A stretch of DNA of 64,000 nt, from NCBI GenBank assembly GCA_963855995.1, contig OY979716.1:40325818-40389817 (forward strand). Reading direction: 5' to 3'. Below the pieces are notes generated by a model. The model saw only the letters and a list, made by a program, of their open reading frames with translations, made no database searches and was not told the DNA's origin. This stretch comes from Muricea muricata (taxonomy: Eukaryota; Cnidaria; Anthozoa; Malacalcyonacea; Plexauridae). Below, one piece after another: positions 49,587 through 58,479 of this stretch (its first letter is position 1; each line of letters begins with the position of its first letter). The translations under genes and the position numbers were made by a program.

Positions 49587-50669
49587 TTATTTTGAAATAC
49601 TTTTTACATTACTCGCAGGTACCCAGGAATTAAAACTATCTGGATAACCTAACCACTTGACAAAATGCTCCTTTTGTTTATTACGCACGCGTGATTTAAT
49701 TACTCTCTCGACTCTATAATAGTCACTGTCTGTCTTAATAACTTTCTGTAATCCAGGTTCATAAAATGTCCCTTCTAATTCGTCTCCGTGATAATCCGCA
49801 ATTTTATACACAGGGGGTTTTCTTTGTATCCGCTTTGTGATCGTGAATACCTCTTCGGTCCAACTGGGTAGGTAACCCTTTTTAAACGTTCGTCTTGCTT
49901 TACTTATTCGAACTTGGTCTCCAATGCTAAATTTGTACTTAAAAAGCTTATTTGCTTCATCACCATACAGTCTTTCCCACACAACACTTTCGTTTTTAAG
50001 ATTGACATCGCTTGGTCGCATTCCAATGCTACGATGTCTCGAATGATTATAGGAACGTACTAATTTCTGTAAGACATCAATATGCTTGAGCGTATTATTC
50101 GCCGTGAAATATTTCCACATTTTTCCCTTCAGCGTTCGATTAAACCGTTCAACCACTGACGCTTTGGTCTCGTTATATGTGGTGAAGAAAAAAATCTTCT
50201 TTTTCTTTAGAAATGTTTGAAACAGTCTATTTGTAAACTCTGTTCCCTTGTCGGAATGTAACTTTTCAGGTTTCCGTCCTTTTTTCAGGATTTTTTCAAA
50301 CGCCTTAACCAAATTTTCCCCAGACTTTGTCTTCAAGGGTTCTACCCATGCATACTTAGACAATACATCAATAACAGTTAAAATATACTTGAAACCATTA
50401 TTTTCTTTGCTTAGTGAATCCATAATAACTAAATCGGCTTCCCATTCTTTATCTATACCCCCGACAATGACTCTATTTCTCTTAAATCTGTAACGGACCG
50501 GTCTATGTAAAGTATATGTGTCTTGTTGTCTCAACCATGTCCTGATCTTATTACGAGATAGTTGGAACTTGCCGTCTTCTTTTGTGGCACGGTAAACAGC
50601 CTCCACCCCGCCAAAACTCGCCGGACTTTCGGGGTTGTAATACAGGTCGTGGAGGTACTTCTCCTCCAT
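49587..50669 (-). CDS. Polinton integrase with C-terminal chromodomain
   Basis: A 360-residue intact ORF from the ATG at 50669. A winged N-terminal region (LSRNKIRTWLRQQD) leads to a retroviral-type core with catalytic Asp in EADLVIMDS, Asp in LHSDKGTEFT and Glu in ASVVERFNRTLKG, in DD(35)E order. The C-terminus has a chromodomain (YRVERVIKSRVRNKQKEHF, then VKWLGYPDSFNSWVP), which in related elements reads methylated histone tails to steer insertion. It joins element ends to target DNA with a 6-bp stagger, matching the aatagg duplication. Confidence 0.93.
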   Translation of the reverse strand: MEEKYLHDLYYNPESPASFGGVEAVYRATKEDGKFQLSRNKIRTWLRQQDTYTLHRPVRYRFKRNRVIVGGIDKEWEADLVIMDSLSKENNGFKYILTVIDVLSKYAWVEPLKTKSGENLVKAFEKILKKGRKPEKLHSDKGTEFTNRLFQTFLKKKKIFFFTTYNETKASVVERFNRTLKGKMWKYFTANNTLKHIDVLQKLVRSYNHSRHRSIGMRPSDVNLKNESVVWERLYGDEANKLFKYKFSIGDQVRISKARRTFKKGYLPSWTEEVFTITKRIQRKPPVYKIADYHGDELEGTFYEPGLQKVIKTDSDYYRVERVIKSRVRNKQKEHFVKWLGYPDSFNSWVPASNVKSISK

Positions 50670-50883
50670 CAATTTCCGACTGTTGAATCACAATCTTTCC
50701 TGAGCAACAGGCAAACATGAAACGTATTCTTCTAAATTTTATAGAGGGCAACCCACCCTTTAAACATGACATGCTTACTCAAAGAAAAGTCGACACGAAT
50801 GAACAACAACAACATAATAACACGATATAAATGTAGATAATGTTTATTCAATTATATATACAGTTACACTTTTGTTATAGTCA

Positions 50884-51615
50884 TTAGCAGATCTGTAAGT
50901 CCTGAATCAGTTCATCGACTTCCTTTTGGCGAAGGAACTCGTCATAAGCTTTCTTACGATCCGTTTCCTTGCTAGTAAATATCTCTCCGGTCTTTCTCAC
51001 TGTATATCGGTAAGATGGTGGCATACAAACACAACCTGGCTCAAGGGGGTCTTCGTCAGGTTTCCACTCAAAGAAGTCACAAGCACTTTCTCTTGGATGA
51101 GGACAACAATAGAATAAACGATCCTGATTAGGACCCTCTTTCTTCACTTTCTTGGTGCGACATATCAGACCATGTCGGCAAATGGGCTTGATACCTTCGA
51201 ACACATCACCCCATTGCCAAAAGGAACAGGGATTATCTCTTTCGGAACACACAAAGAACGGTCTACCATAGTTCTGGTTATTCTTATCTTTAACCATTCG
51301 CAGCTTTGCCAGGCGCCCATGTCCATAACACCTTGGATGTACACAACCACTTTCACGATAGGCCGTTACAGCTTTTCCAAACATGTAGCAATCTTGATCG
51401 GGGCAAAAGAACTCACAGCTCGGATTTTCACCACAGAACCAAAACGTGCCCTTTTGCGTCACTATTGAAGATGCTGGTAAACCATGTAAACACTCCATTG
51501 TATTCTGACGATTCTCCAATGCTTTTATCAGGCGTTCCACTCCTTCTCTAGCGTCTTGAATAATAATCGGTTTTTGACTGAACCAAAGACACCAAACCAA
51601 GTGTAATCCTAACAT
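50884..51615 (-). CDS. Triple zf-GRF protein, first gene of the right Polinton block
   Basis: A 243-residue intact ORF with three GRF-type zinc fingers: CLHGLPASSIVTQ...FWFCGENPSCEFFCP (residues ~42-75), CYGHGRLAKLRMV...FFVCSERDNPCSFWQWGD (~96-137) and CRHGLICRTKKV...FYCCPHPRESACDFFEW (~145-185). GRF fingers in TOP3A, APEX2 and NEIL3 bind single-stranded DNA, which suits strand-displacement replication by protein-primed PolB. That link is inference. The ATG at 51615 lies inside the terminal repeat, so the first nine residues (MLGLHLVWC) are TIR-encoded. With the TATA box at 51643-51649, transcription may start near or after this ATG. Initiation at MECLHG (51498) is then an alternative. Confidence 0.8.
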   Translation of the reverse strand: MLGLHLVWCLWFSQKPIIIQDAREGVERLIKALENRQNTMECLHGLPASSIVTQKGTFWFCGENPSCEFFCPDQDCYMFGKAVTAYRESGCVHPRCYGHGRLAKLRMVKDKNNQNYGRPFFVCSERDNPCSFWQWGDVFEGIKPICRHGLICRTKKVKKEGPNQDRLFYCCPHPRESACDFFEWKPDEDPLEPGCVCMPPSYRYTVRKTGEIFTSKETDRKKAYDEFLRQKEVDELIQDLQIC

Positions 51616-52104
51616 TGATGTATGCTCGACTCGACGGCGAATTTATATAGTTGATGCCACCAACCATTAACCAATCAGAGCATAGCTATGGCGTACGTCA
51701 CGGGGTGAACGTACGCTCTTTTAGCCAATCAGAGCGCGGCTATGGCGTACGTCACGGGGCATACGTACGCTGTTTTAACCAATCAGAGCGCGGCTATGGC
51801 GTACGTCACGGGGTGTACGTCACGGGGGATACGTACGCTGCTTTAACCAATCAGAGCACGGGTATAGCGTACGTCACGGGGCATACGTACGCTGTTTTAC
51901 TCAATCAGAGCGCGGCTATGGCGTACGTCACGGGGTGTACGTCACGGGGGATACGTACGCTTTTCGACCAATCAGAGCACGATATTCTAATGAGGGTGCG
52001 CCCCCTCAACATGTGTGCGCCCCCCTCGCGCCCCTTGCGCCCCCCTCGCCCCCCCCCTTGCGCCCCCCTAAAAAAAAGGGTTGATCGGTACCTATATTAC
52101 TACT
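51581..52104 (-). repeat. Polinton right terminal inverted repeat
   Basis: About 524 bp, the inverted counterpart of 31717-32246. It contains a TATA box, the 53-bp CCAAT/CRE-like units (some with an internal duplication of cgtcacggggtgtacgtcac), the C-rich block and the AT-rich terminus. The 6-bp duplication aatagg follows at 52105-52110. Confidence 0.93.
51643..51962 (-). promoter_or_regulatory. Right inward Polinton promoter (TATA plus CCAAT/CRE units)
   Basis: Mirror image of the left promoter: TATATAA on the minus strand at 51643-51649, and about five units carrying accaatcagagc and gcgtacgtcacgg at 51660-51985. It would drive the GRF-integrase-capsid-protease block. Inferred from motifs. 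Confidence 0.6.
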
Positions 52105-52119
52105 AATAGGGTAATTTAA

Positions 52120-52265
52120 GAATTCTTATTGGTGGATTTGGTGAAAACACAATACACACGTGACGATGAAGAACCATATTTTTGAATAAACGTTGACCAA
52201 CATTGATAATGAGTTATATTGTTATTCTAATGATTTTCCAAACCATCTACTCTATTAACTATGAT
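52120..52265. repeat. Right arm of inverted repeat flanking the Polinton site
   Basis: The inverted, diverged partner of 31544-31680. It lies between the Polinton and the 3' end of the integrase-core gene. Both arms include cacgtg and CCAAT-type words near the centre of the pre-insertion locus. Confidence 0.75.
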
Positions 52266-52310
52266 ATTACTGTTCTCTGGTTGCAATATCCATTAGTCTT
52301 CTATAGATGT

Positions 52311-53512
52311 TTAATCCATCCTGCCATGTAGAAGGTTTCTGGAGTTGCAGGCCATCAAATAAATACTGAAAGTAATTTTGATACAAATTCTCCTCTTCTT
52401 CAAATTGTCAGAAACAAACTGGATTTGATTCAAAGGCACATGATTAAGAAGATTATCCTCACCCCCATATGACTCTGGTGTATAAAAAAGCTCATCTGGT
52501 CTGCCACTGACAGTGTTGTAACGTGACTTTCTGATGTAATGTGTGTTCCAATGTTCCTTTGTTACATCAAGATCTTTCTGGATTACAGCAGCAAAACAGA
52601 ACCATAAGCATTCCATTTCTATCTCGTTTCCTAATTACAGGACTTGACTTTCTATCAAATGTTTGAAAAAGTTAATCCACCATGTGGAACGGTTTCTTCT
52701 AAAGAATGCCCACCAGCCTTCAATGCGCTGGTTAGCAACTGACTGGCCAAAACTATGTGCCATAACATCATTTCTAAACTCACACTGCATAGCTGCAATG
52801 ATTCCATTTTCTGTACCACAGTCTGAGCGGACTTTGACTGGGCATCCTTCATTTTCAGAAACAGATTCAAGATAAAATGTAGCAGGAATTTCTGGTAAAT
52901 TATTTGACCTGGCAACTTTCAGCCACATGATTTCCTACTCCAGCCATCAATTGCACCATGTACAGGAAAACCATATGGCTTAAGTTTATCGTACCCGTCC
53001 ACATGCCAGATATAATTTGGACCAGGATTATTGTAATGACGCCGTCTTAGGACCTTCCGTTTACGCATTTCACAACCTTCGGGATCTAATTCTTTTAGTT
53101 TTTGTTGCACGACTAGCCTAGGTACTTGAATACCTTTCCGTAGCGTATGCCAAACGGTCCGATAGCCAGCCATACATTCAGGCCCATCCAGCAACTGCGA
53201 AATTCTTTCATGTACAATTTCCTCGTCATATTCTACACTACGTCTTCTCAAATTGAGCTGCTTTATGCGTAATTTCAATGTGCTGTACGAAATTGGAAAA
53301 TTGTGCCGCTTTTCGAGTACTGCAACAATGCTTTGGTACGTGAATCTACAATTAAAATAGTAGCGAATAAGACCTTCTTCGTCCAAGCATTCTAAAGCAG
53401 CAAATTCAGTGAATGGCTCACCGCAGTTAGGACAAAAGCGATGAGATATTTGTAAAAGAAATTGACAAGATTTACAAGACTGGTGTAGAGCGTCAGCCAT
53501 ATTGAAATTCAT
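52311..53512 (-). pseudogene. DDE integrase-core (rve-type) gene, frameshifted
   Basis: The ATG is at 53512. A zinc-ribbon-like N-terminus (CKSCQ...CPNC) precedes helix-turn-helix-like text (YQSIVAVLEKRHNFPISYST) and a retroviral-type integrase core. Candidate catalytic residues are Asp in WHVDGYDKL or AIDGWSR, Asp in RSDCGTENG and Glu in NQRIEGWWA. Frames are 52919-53512, 52635-52928 and 52311-52616, with a break near 52920-52928 and another near 52620-52640. Similar integrase-core genes are abundant in cnidarian and fish genomes and look transposon-derived. This copy is broken. Its 3' side faces the HECT gene across the Polinton. Confidence 0.8.
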
Positions 53513-54004
53513 CGAAGATCCAATGATTTTCTTACATGACGTGCTTACCGCAAAAATATTTTTGCGTGCTGCGAAAAATATATTTTCAGCGTGTTTTACA
53601 ATTTTTGTATCTGCGAATGCAGATATATTGCTGTCGTGCGCGTAACTGTAACTGTAACTGTAATGTTAGCTTATAGCCAATCACTGAACCCGTAAGCTAA
53701 ATTCAGCCAATGGACGAGAATGTAACATTTGGATGACGTTATGTTTAAATTGTCACTGAACTAACAGATTGGAAAACTTTTCAAATGCTTAAGTGGAGTG
53801 ATATACTGATTTTTCGATCCAACATGGCGAAAATTTTATGCATGAAGTCATGAGGAATAAAAGCCGATCGCACTTAACGGAACATTAACAAGGATTTTGA
53901 GGTAATTTATGAACAAATTTTTGTGACCAATTCATATTTCATCACCTAGATAACGAACTAGCCTGATAATGTAGGAACTAGCCTGATAATGTAGGAATAT
54001 GTTA
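53513..54004. other. Upstream region of the integrase-core gene
   Basis: Contains the short palindrome tatctgcgaatgcagata at about 53610, a gtaact triple repeat near 53643, two ccaat motifs (53679-53683 and 53707-53711) that could be promoter boxes, and a doubled aactagcctgataatgtagg at 53957-53997. No gene seen. Confidence 0.5.
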
Positions 54005-54090
54005 TGGCTCTATTTAAAGCTGTTGTCTGGGCTTTAATATTTTTGACCAAGCTGAGATTTCCGCCCGAAGTATCTATTGCTATTGTTTTG
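54005..54090 (-). pseudogene. Harbinger-like transposase fragment, related to array copies
   Basis: Minus-strand text LVKNIKAQTTALNRAI, preceded by KTIAID, matches LVKNIIAQTTILKRAI and KTVAID at the end of the fragments at 9652 and 20457. About 30 residues are recognisable. It shows that the family is dispersed rather than confined to the duplication. Confidence 0.55.
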
Positions 54091-55230
54091 AAATGTCATT
54101 GTAAATGTCATGATCAAGTTCACTGTGTTCAAGTGTTCAACAATAGAAGCAAATCTGGCATTTTCAAGCACCCATGTATTTTCTGTTTATTATATAAACT
54201 ACAGTCTTTTCTTGAGCAACATGAAATAACCACAAGCTATTATGATTTATAATTTGTTGTAAAGTGATGATTTTCTGATGTCCTGAGATGGGTGATTATC
54301 GTACAATGCTATGATACTGACACTGTGCGTCTGTGTCAATATAATATATTATTTCTTGTCATCAAAAAATTGTCTGCTTGTGAATTGCCAATGTTCGAAT
54401 TATGTTTCAATGTGTCTCTTGTTCAAATATTATTTGAGTATATACTTTTATTTTCAATGCATGACATGACAGATAGTTTTGTAATACATAAATATTGTTG
54501 AAATTTGAAAAAGTATATAATGCTATTGACAAAACATTCAAAGCTAATAATTTTGCAATAATAATTTTGTAGAAACAGTTAGTGTTGGTACAGATAAGCT
54601 GTATAAATATCACTGTAAATGCTATGTTCAAGTGTTCAACACAAGAAGTAAAACTGGTATTTTCAAGCACCCTTGTATTTTCCATCTTTTATATAAACTA
54701 CCTACAGACTTTTCTAGCTATATAAAAAATCCATAAGCTATGATTCATAGTTGGGTGTAAAGCAATGATTTTCTGATGTCCCAGCATGGGTGATCATGTG
54801 CAGTACTGTGATACTGATACTGTGCCAATATATTTCTTGTCATCAAAGTTTAAACTTGTCTGCTTTGAGTACTTTTTTTCAAGCATGACATGACTGATAG
54901 TTTTATAATATATAAATATTGTTGAAATTTTTGAAAGTATATGATGCTATTGACAAAACATTCAAAGCTAATAGTTTTGCAATAATAATTTTGTAGAAAC
55001 AGTTAGTGTTGGTACAGACAAGCTGTAAAATGATGATTTTCTCATGTCCTGGCATGGGTAATTATTGTGCAATACTGTGATACTGATATTGTGCATTTGT
55101 GCCAGTAATATATTTCTTGCCATCAAAGTTTAAACTTGTCTGCTTGTGAAATTGTCAATGTTCAAATTATATTTGAATGTGTCTCTTGTTTCACTATTAT
55201 TTGAGTACTTTTTATTTTTTTTCATAGCAT
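54091..55230 (+). repeat. Diverged tandem repeats, three copies
   Basis: Copies start near 54091, 54600 and 55015. Shared words include caagtgttcaac, attttcaagcaccc, atgattttctgatgtcc, gtgatactgatactgtgc and catcaaagtttaaacttgtctgctt. Lengths differ because segments were lost. An inverted partial copy lies at 56430-56567. No coding support. Confidence 0.75.
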
Positions 55231-55234
55231 AAGA

Positions 55235-55500
55235 TACAATCTTGGCCATAAATGGTAGAACGATGATTGAGTTTTGCTCAAATCTGATGACTCCCCCCTC
55301 TCCCCCCACACAATGTTGATGTGAGGTAGATATTTATGGCTGCTCATTGACCACAGACATCAATGAAACATGCAGTAGAGATGTGACAAAGCAACATTGA
55401 ATGGGGGAGCGGGGGGAGGCGCGATATCGTTTTAAGACGCCTTTATATTAGATGTTTGGAAATTTTTGAATCGTTCCACGAACTTTTGGCCAAGATTGTA
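55235..55500 (+). mobile_element. 266-bp MITE with CAATCTTGGCC ends, plus orientation
   Basis: TA flanks an element beginning CAATCTTGGCC and ending GGCCAAGATTG. The TA duplication and short inverted ends suggest the Tc1/mariner group. It carries actcccccctctccccccac and gggggagcggggggaggcgc strings. An almost identical copy lies inverted at 56569-56834. Confidence 0.85.
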
Positions 55501-55505
55501 GTTTT

Positions 55506-56275
55506 GCGCAAACTGTTACAATTATTTCAGCTGTAATGCTGTCAATGTGTTTACGGGTGTGGCGTCTTATAAACGAAATATTTTTAGATAGAACTGTGCA
55601 CTGTATTTTTAAATCTTGTATATTTTTTACGGTGGCTCACAGGTACTAGAAGAAATGTTTCTGTATTTGATATTTAAATAAATATATTATGCAACAAAAA
55701 TATTTTTATATTGAAAATAATTCTTTCGTGATAGAAAAAAAAATTTTTGTGTGATGTAAAATAATAGGTACGCCATGCGTACATGTATCTGCGAAGCCAA
55801 GTGGGAAAGAGGTAAAAGCTACATAAATATGGTTAAATAATGGCCGTTTAGCTAGTGAAACGGTAAAGAAGGCAGAACAGATCTAATGACAGAACCCGGA
55901 CATATTCACAACATTGGGTTCCTCAAATTGGGCTAAGGAAATTTAGCGAGTGAAAGAATTTATGTATCTGCGTAAGCAGATACTATGTCATCGCGTTTGT
56001 TGAGGTTGGCTGTTAGCTGTAACTTTTCTGACCTCGTAATTAACCGGAAGTTATTCGGCTTGTCAGTTTGGAATATGTTCGGGAAATTACCGGGAAAGAC
56101 CCCTACGAACATTACAGTCCACGTGTTTGCTGAGTACGAAATTAATTTTAGCTTGTTTGCAAAATTAGTTAATTACTGTAGCTATTTTCTTATTTTATTC
56201 AAAACATTGATCGGAAATTATCGACGTCTTTCGGACCGGCGAAAGCTCTCATTGGCTATAGAGGCATCAATAAAT
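55506..56275. other. Spacer between inverted MITEs
   Basis: No supported gene. A 102-residue frame at 55985-56293 has no recognisable domain. The short palindrome gtatctgcgtaagcagatac lies at 55965-55984, and a related tgtatctgcgaagcc at about 55786. Confidence 0.5.
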
Positions 56276-56396
56276 AACACCATGTGTATTTGATATCTCC
56301 ACTCTGTGATATCATATTTTTATTATTAAAATAATAAAAATATAATATTACAGAGTAGAGATATCAAATACATTTATACACATGGCGTTATTTGAA
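56276..56396. repeat. ~120-bp palindrome
   Basis: Arms of about 55 bp pair taacaccatgtgtatttgat with its complement near 56370-56392 around an aataataaaaata centre. It is probably a small MITE. Confidence 0.8.
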
Positions 56397-56429
56397 TGAA
56401 CTTTGACCCAAAAATTACTATTACTCCAA

Positions 56430-56567
56430 TACAAATTCTACAGCTTATCTGTAACAACACTAACTGTTTCTACAAAATTATTATTGCAAAATTATTAGCT
56501 TTCAACGTTTTGTCAATAGCTTCATATAGCATCATAAAAATTTCAACAATATTTATATATTACAAAA
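56430..56567 (-). repeat. Inverted partial copy of the 54.1-55.2 kb repeat
   Basis: Reverse complement of the segment gttttgtaatacataaatat through acagataagctgta seen at 54477-54600 and again near 54900-55025. The adjacent MITE inserted at its left-end TA. Confidence 0.8.
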
Positions 56568-56568
56568 C

Positions 56569-56834
56569 TACAATCTTGGCCAAAAGTTCGTGGAACGATT
56601 CAAAAATTTCCAAACATCTAATATAAAGGCGTCTTTAAACGATATCGCGCCTCCCCCCGCTCCCCCATTCAATGTTGCTTTGTCACATCTCTACTGCATG
56701 TTTCATTGATGTCTGTGGTCAATGAGCAGCCATAAATATCTACCTCACATCAACATTGTGTGGGGGGAGAGGGGGGAGTCATCAGATTTGAGCAAAACTC
56801 AATCATCGTTCTACCATTTATGGCCAAGATTGTA
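56569..56834 (-). mobile_element. 266-bp MITE with CAATCTTGGCC ends, minus orientation
   Basis: Nearly identical reverse complement of 55235-55500, with TA on both sides. Together the pair forms an inverted repeat that could fold a stem of about 266 bp around a 1.07 kb loop. Confidence 0.85.
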
Positions 56835-56862
56835 GTAGCACCGTGCTATAATCAATGCCTTA

Positions 56863-57895
56863 GGCCTGTTTTATACGTCGAATTTAATCCGTCGCATTTA
56901 ATTGTCGAATTTTTTCGACGGAATTTCGACGGAAGTGATATGTTTAGTTTATGCGTCGAATTAAAGTCGTCGGATTTAATTGCCGGCGCCGTGGCAGCCC
57001 AAATTTGAAGAGGACAAGCGGGTGAGCAGGTAGCAGATAAGAAAATGGCGGCCATAACGAACGCTATCATATTGAGACAAATTTTGAAAATGAGAAGACA
57101 AAGACGACGAAGGCAGGAGAAGTTTTACTCGAAAAAATGTTTACTACTTCGTCATCTTCTTCCTCATGATCACCTTCGAGTCGGTCAAGTGGCATTAGCC
57201 TATTGTAGCCCAAAATCAACTGTTGCAGTATGCAACACTTATATACTCTACCCAGGCGTCAGTTTGTTCGTCTACTTCGGCGATAGAGCATGATAAACGA
57301 TCGCAAACACATACTTTGCAATTAATACATTTATATTTCGTCGAAGTCTTGCATTCAACACATAGGCCGTAGGATGAGCGTCCAAAAGATGCAATTCCGT
57401 TGCACCCCTCGTGGAAATACATAATTTTCACACAAATCGATAGATAAAAACTCACTTTATTAGAATCCGCTGCTCAGTGAGTTTTTATCTACCATTCGTG
57501 TGAAAATTATGTAGTTCCACGAGGGGTGCAACGGAATGCGTTTTCTGAGCATCTTTTGGACGCTCATCCTACGGCCTAACATTGTTGTTGGCCCGCCATG
57601 TTGAAAATGACTAATTCGTGGGATCCACGAATAAGACAGCATTGTTTTGTGGGATTGAAAATGCCATTATCATAATTTATGCATTTTGTTCGACGCGACG
57701 GAATTTCAACATATAAACTGCTGTCGCATTTCCGTCGAATTACGCGACAGAGTTCGTCGTAATTTACGACGTCGTCGCATTTAATGTGTCGCGTCGAAAA
57801 AAATCAATTTAGACGACGAGCTTCCGTCGCTCAAAATTCGTTGAATTATATGCGACGAATTAAATACGACGGAATTTCGACGTATAAACTAGGCC
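56863..57895 (+). mobile_element. Harbinger-type element, 1,033 bp, TTA duplication
   Basis: The left end GGCCTGTTTTATACGTCGAA and the right end, read inverted, GGCCTAGTTTATACGTCGAA are flanked by TTA at 56860-56862 and 57896-57898, the 3-bp duplication typical of PIF/Harbinger. Many gtcgaatt and cgacggaatt words fill both ends. Inside, 57045 onward reads MAAITNAIILRQILKMRRQR, like the basic start of a Harbinger transposase. A minus-strand frame at 57216-57455 is Cys-rich (CVECKTSTKYKCINCKVCVC). No intact transposase is present. Confidence 0.75.
57360..57583. repeat. Inverted duplication inside the Harbinger-type element
   Basis: The left arm (about 57360-57456) and right arm (57473-57583) share, inverted, taggccgtaggatgagcgtc, ttgcacccctcgtgg and gataaaaactcact. 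The right arm has a short extra segment (gcgttttctgagcatc). It duplicates the Cys-rich coding segment in opposite orientation. Confidence 0.85.
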
Positions 57896-58011
57896 TTAGA
57901 GTCGTGCACGCACAATAAAGAATGCATGATATAAACAGTTATACTTTTCTAACATTCAAGTATACCAGTCCAGGTTTCAAAGCTAAATAGAGTTGGTCAT
58001 AGTACCGAATT

Positions 58012-58469
58012 AGCCTCGTTCCCAGGCGCTTTCTAATTTTCTAATCAGGAAAAGTGTATAGGATTGTATATATCGATTTAATATCGTGAATGCGCGCGGG
58101 AAACACGCGAGGAGAAAATAAAGGGAAGGGAGCGAAAGCGCCTGGCAGAAAATGAATTCAAGATGGCGGAATGCGTGGATCAGCCACTGCCAAGTTTAAT
58201 AGAAACTCCCCTCGACGATATAAGCGAAGAAGAGCAGCTTCGAGATTAGATTTCTTAAGGCTTTCGGTAATCTTCCATCTATCAAACACATGTATGGCCA
58301 ACACACGCGACTGGAAAACGAAATTCTCAATAAAATACTATCTTATCACTTTTTCGTTGAATCATACACTTTTTTCTGCATTTTCTGCCAGGCCCGACCG
58401 CGCGTTTCCGACTGTGTTTTCCACGCAATACCCACGTAACGGTAACGGTTGGGCCTGGGGACGAGGCTG
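58012..58469. mobile_element. 458-bp element with 10-bp target duplication
   Basis: The inverted ends AGCCTCGTTCCCAGGC and AGCCTCGTCCCCAGGC are flanked by identical gtaccgaatt at 58002-58011 and 58470-58479. A 9-10 bp duplication suggests the Mutator-like (MULE) group. A short frame from 58163 (MAECVDQPLPSLIETP) ends after 28 codons. No transposase. Confidence 0.75.
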
Positions 58470-58479
58470 GTACCGAATT

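Larger units (their letters stand above)
31717..52104. mobile_element. Complete Maverick/Polinton element with nested retrotransposon
   Basis: The element is 20,388 bp, or about 14.1 kb without the BEL/Pao insertion. Termini read AGTAGTAATATAGGTACCG, inverted at the other end, starting with AG as usual for Polintons, and flanked by a perfect aatagg duplication. It encodes all expected core genes: protein-primed polymerase B, integrase, packaging ATPase, adenain-like protease, major and minor capsid proteins. A plus-strand block from the left end converges on a minus-strand block from the right end at about 40.14 kb. Stops, frameshifts and the nested insertion make autonomous activity unlikely. 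Confidence 0.97.

Noticed and set aside
54004..54252. 82-residue plus-strand frame
   Set aside because: Its start is the complement of the Harbinger-like fragment read on the minus strand, and the rest is repeat sequence.
57216..57455. Cys-rich minus-strand frame as a functional zinc-finger gene
   Set aside because: It lies within a decayed Harbinger-type element, is duplicated as an inverted repeat, and lacks a coherent full-length frame.
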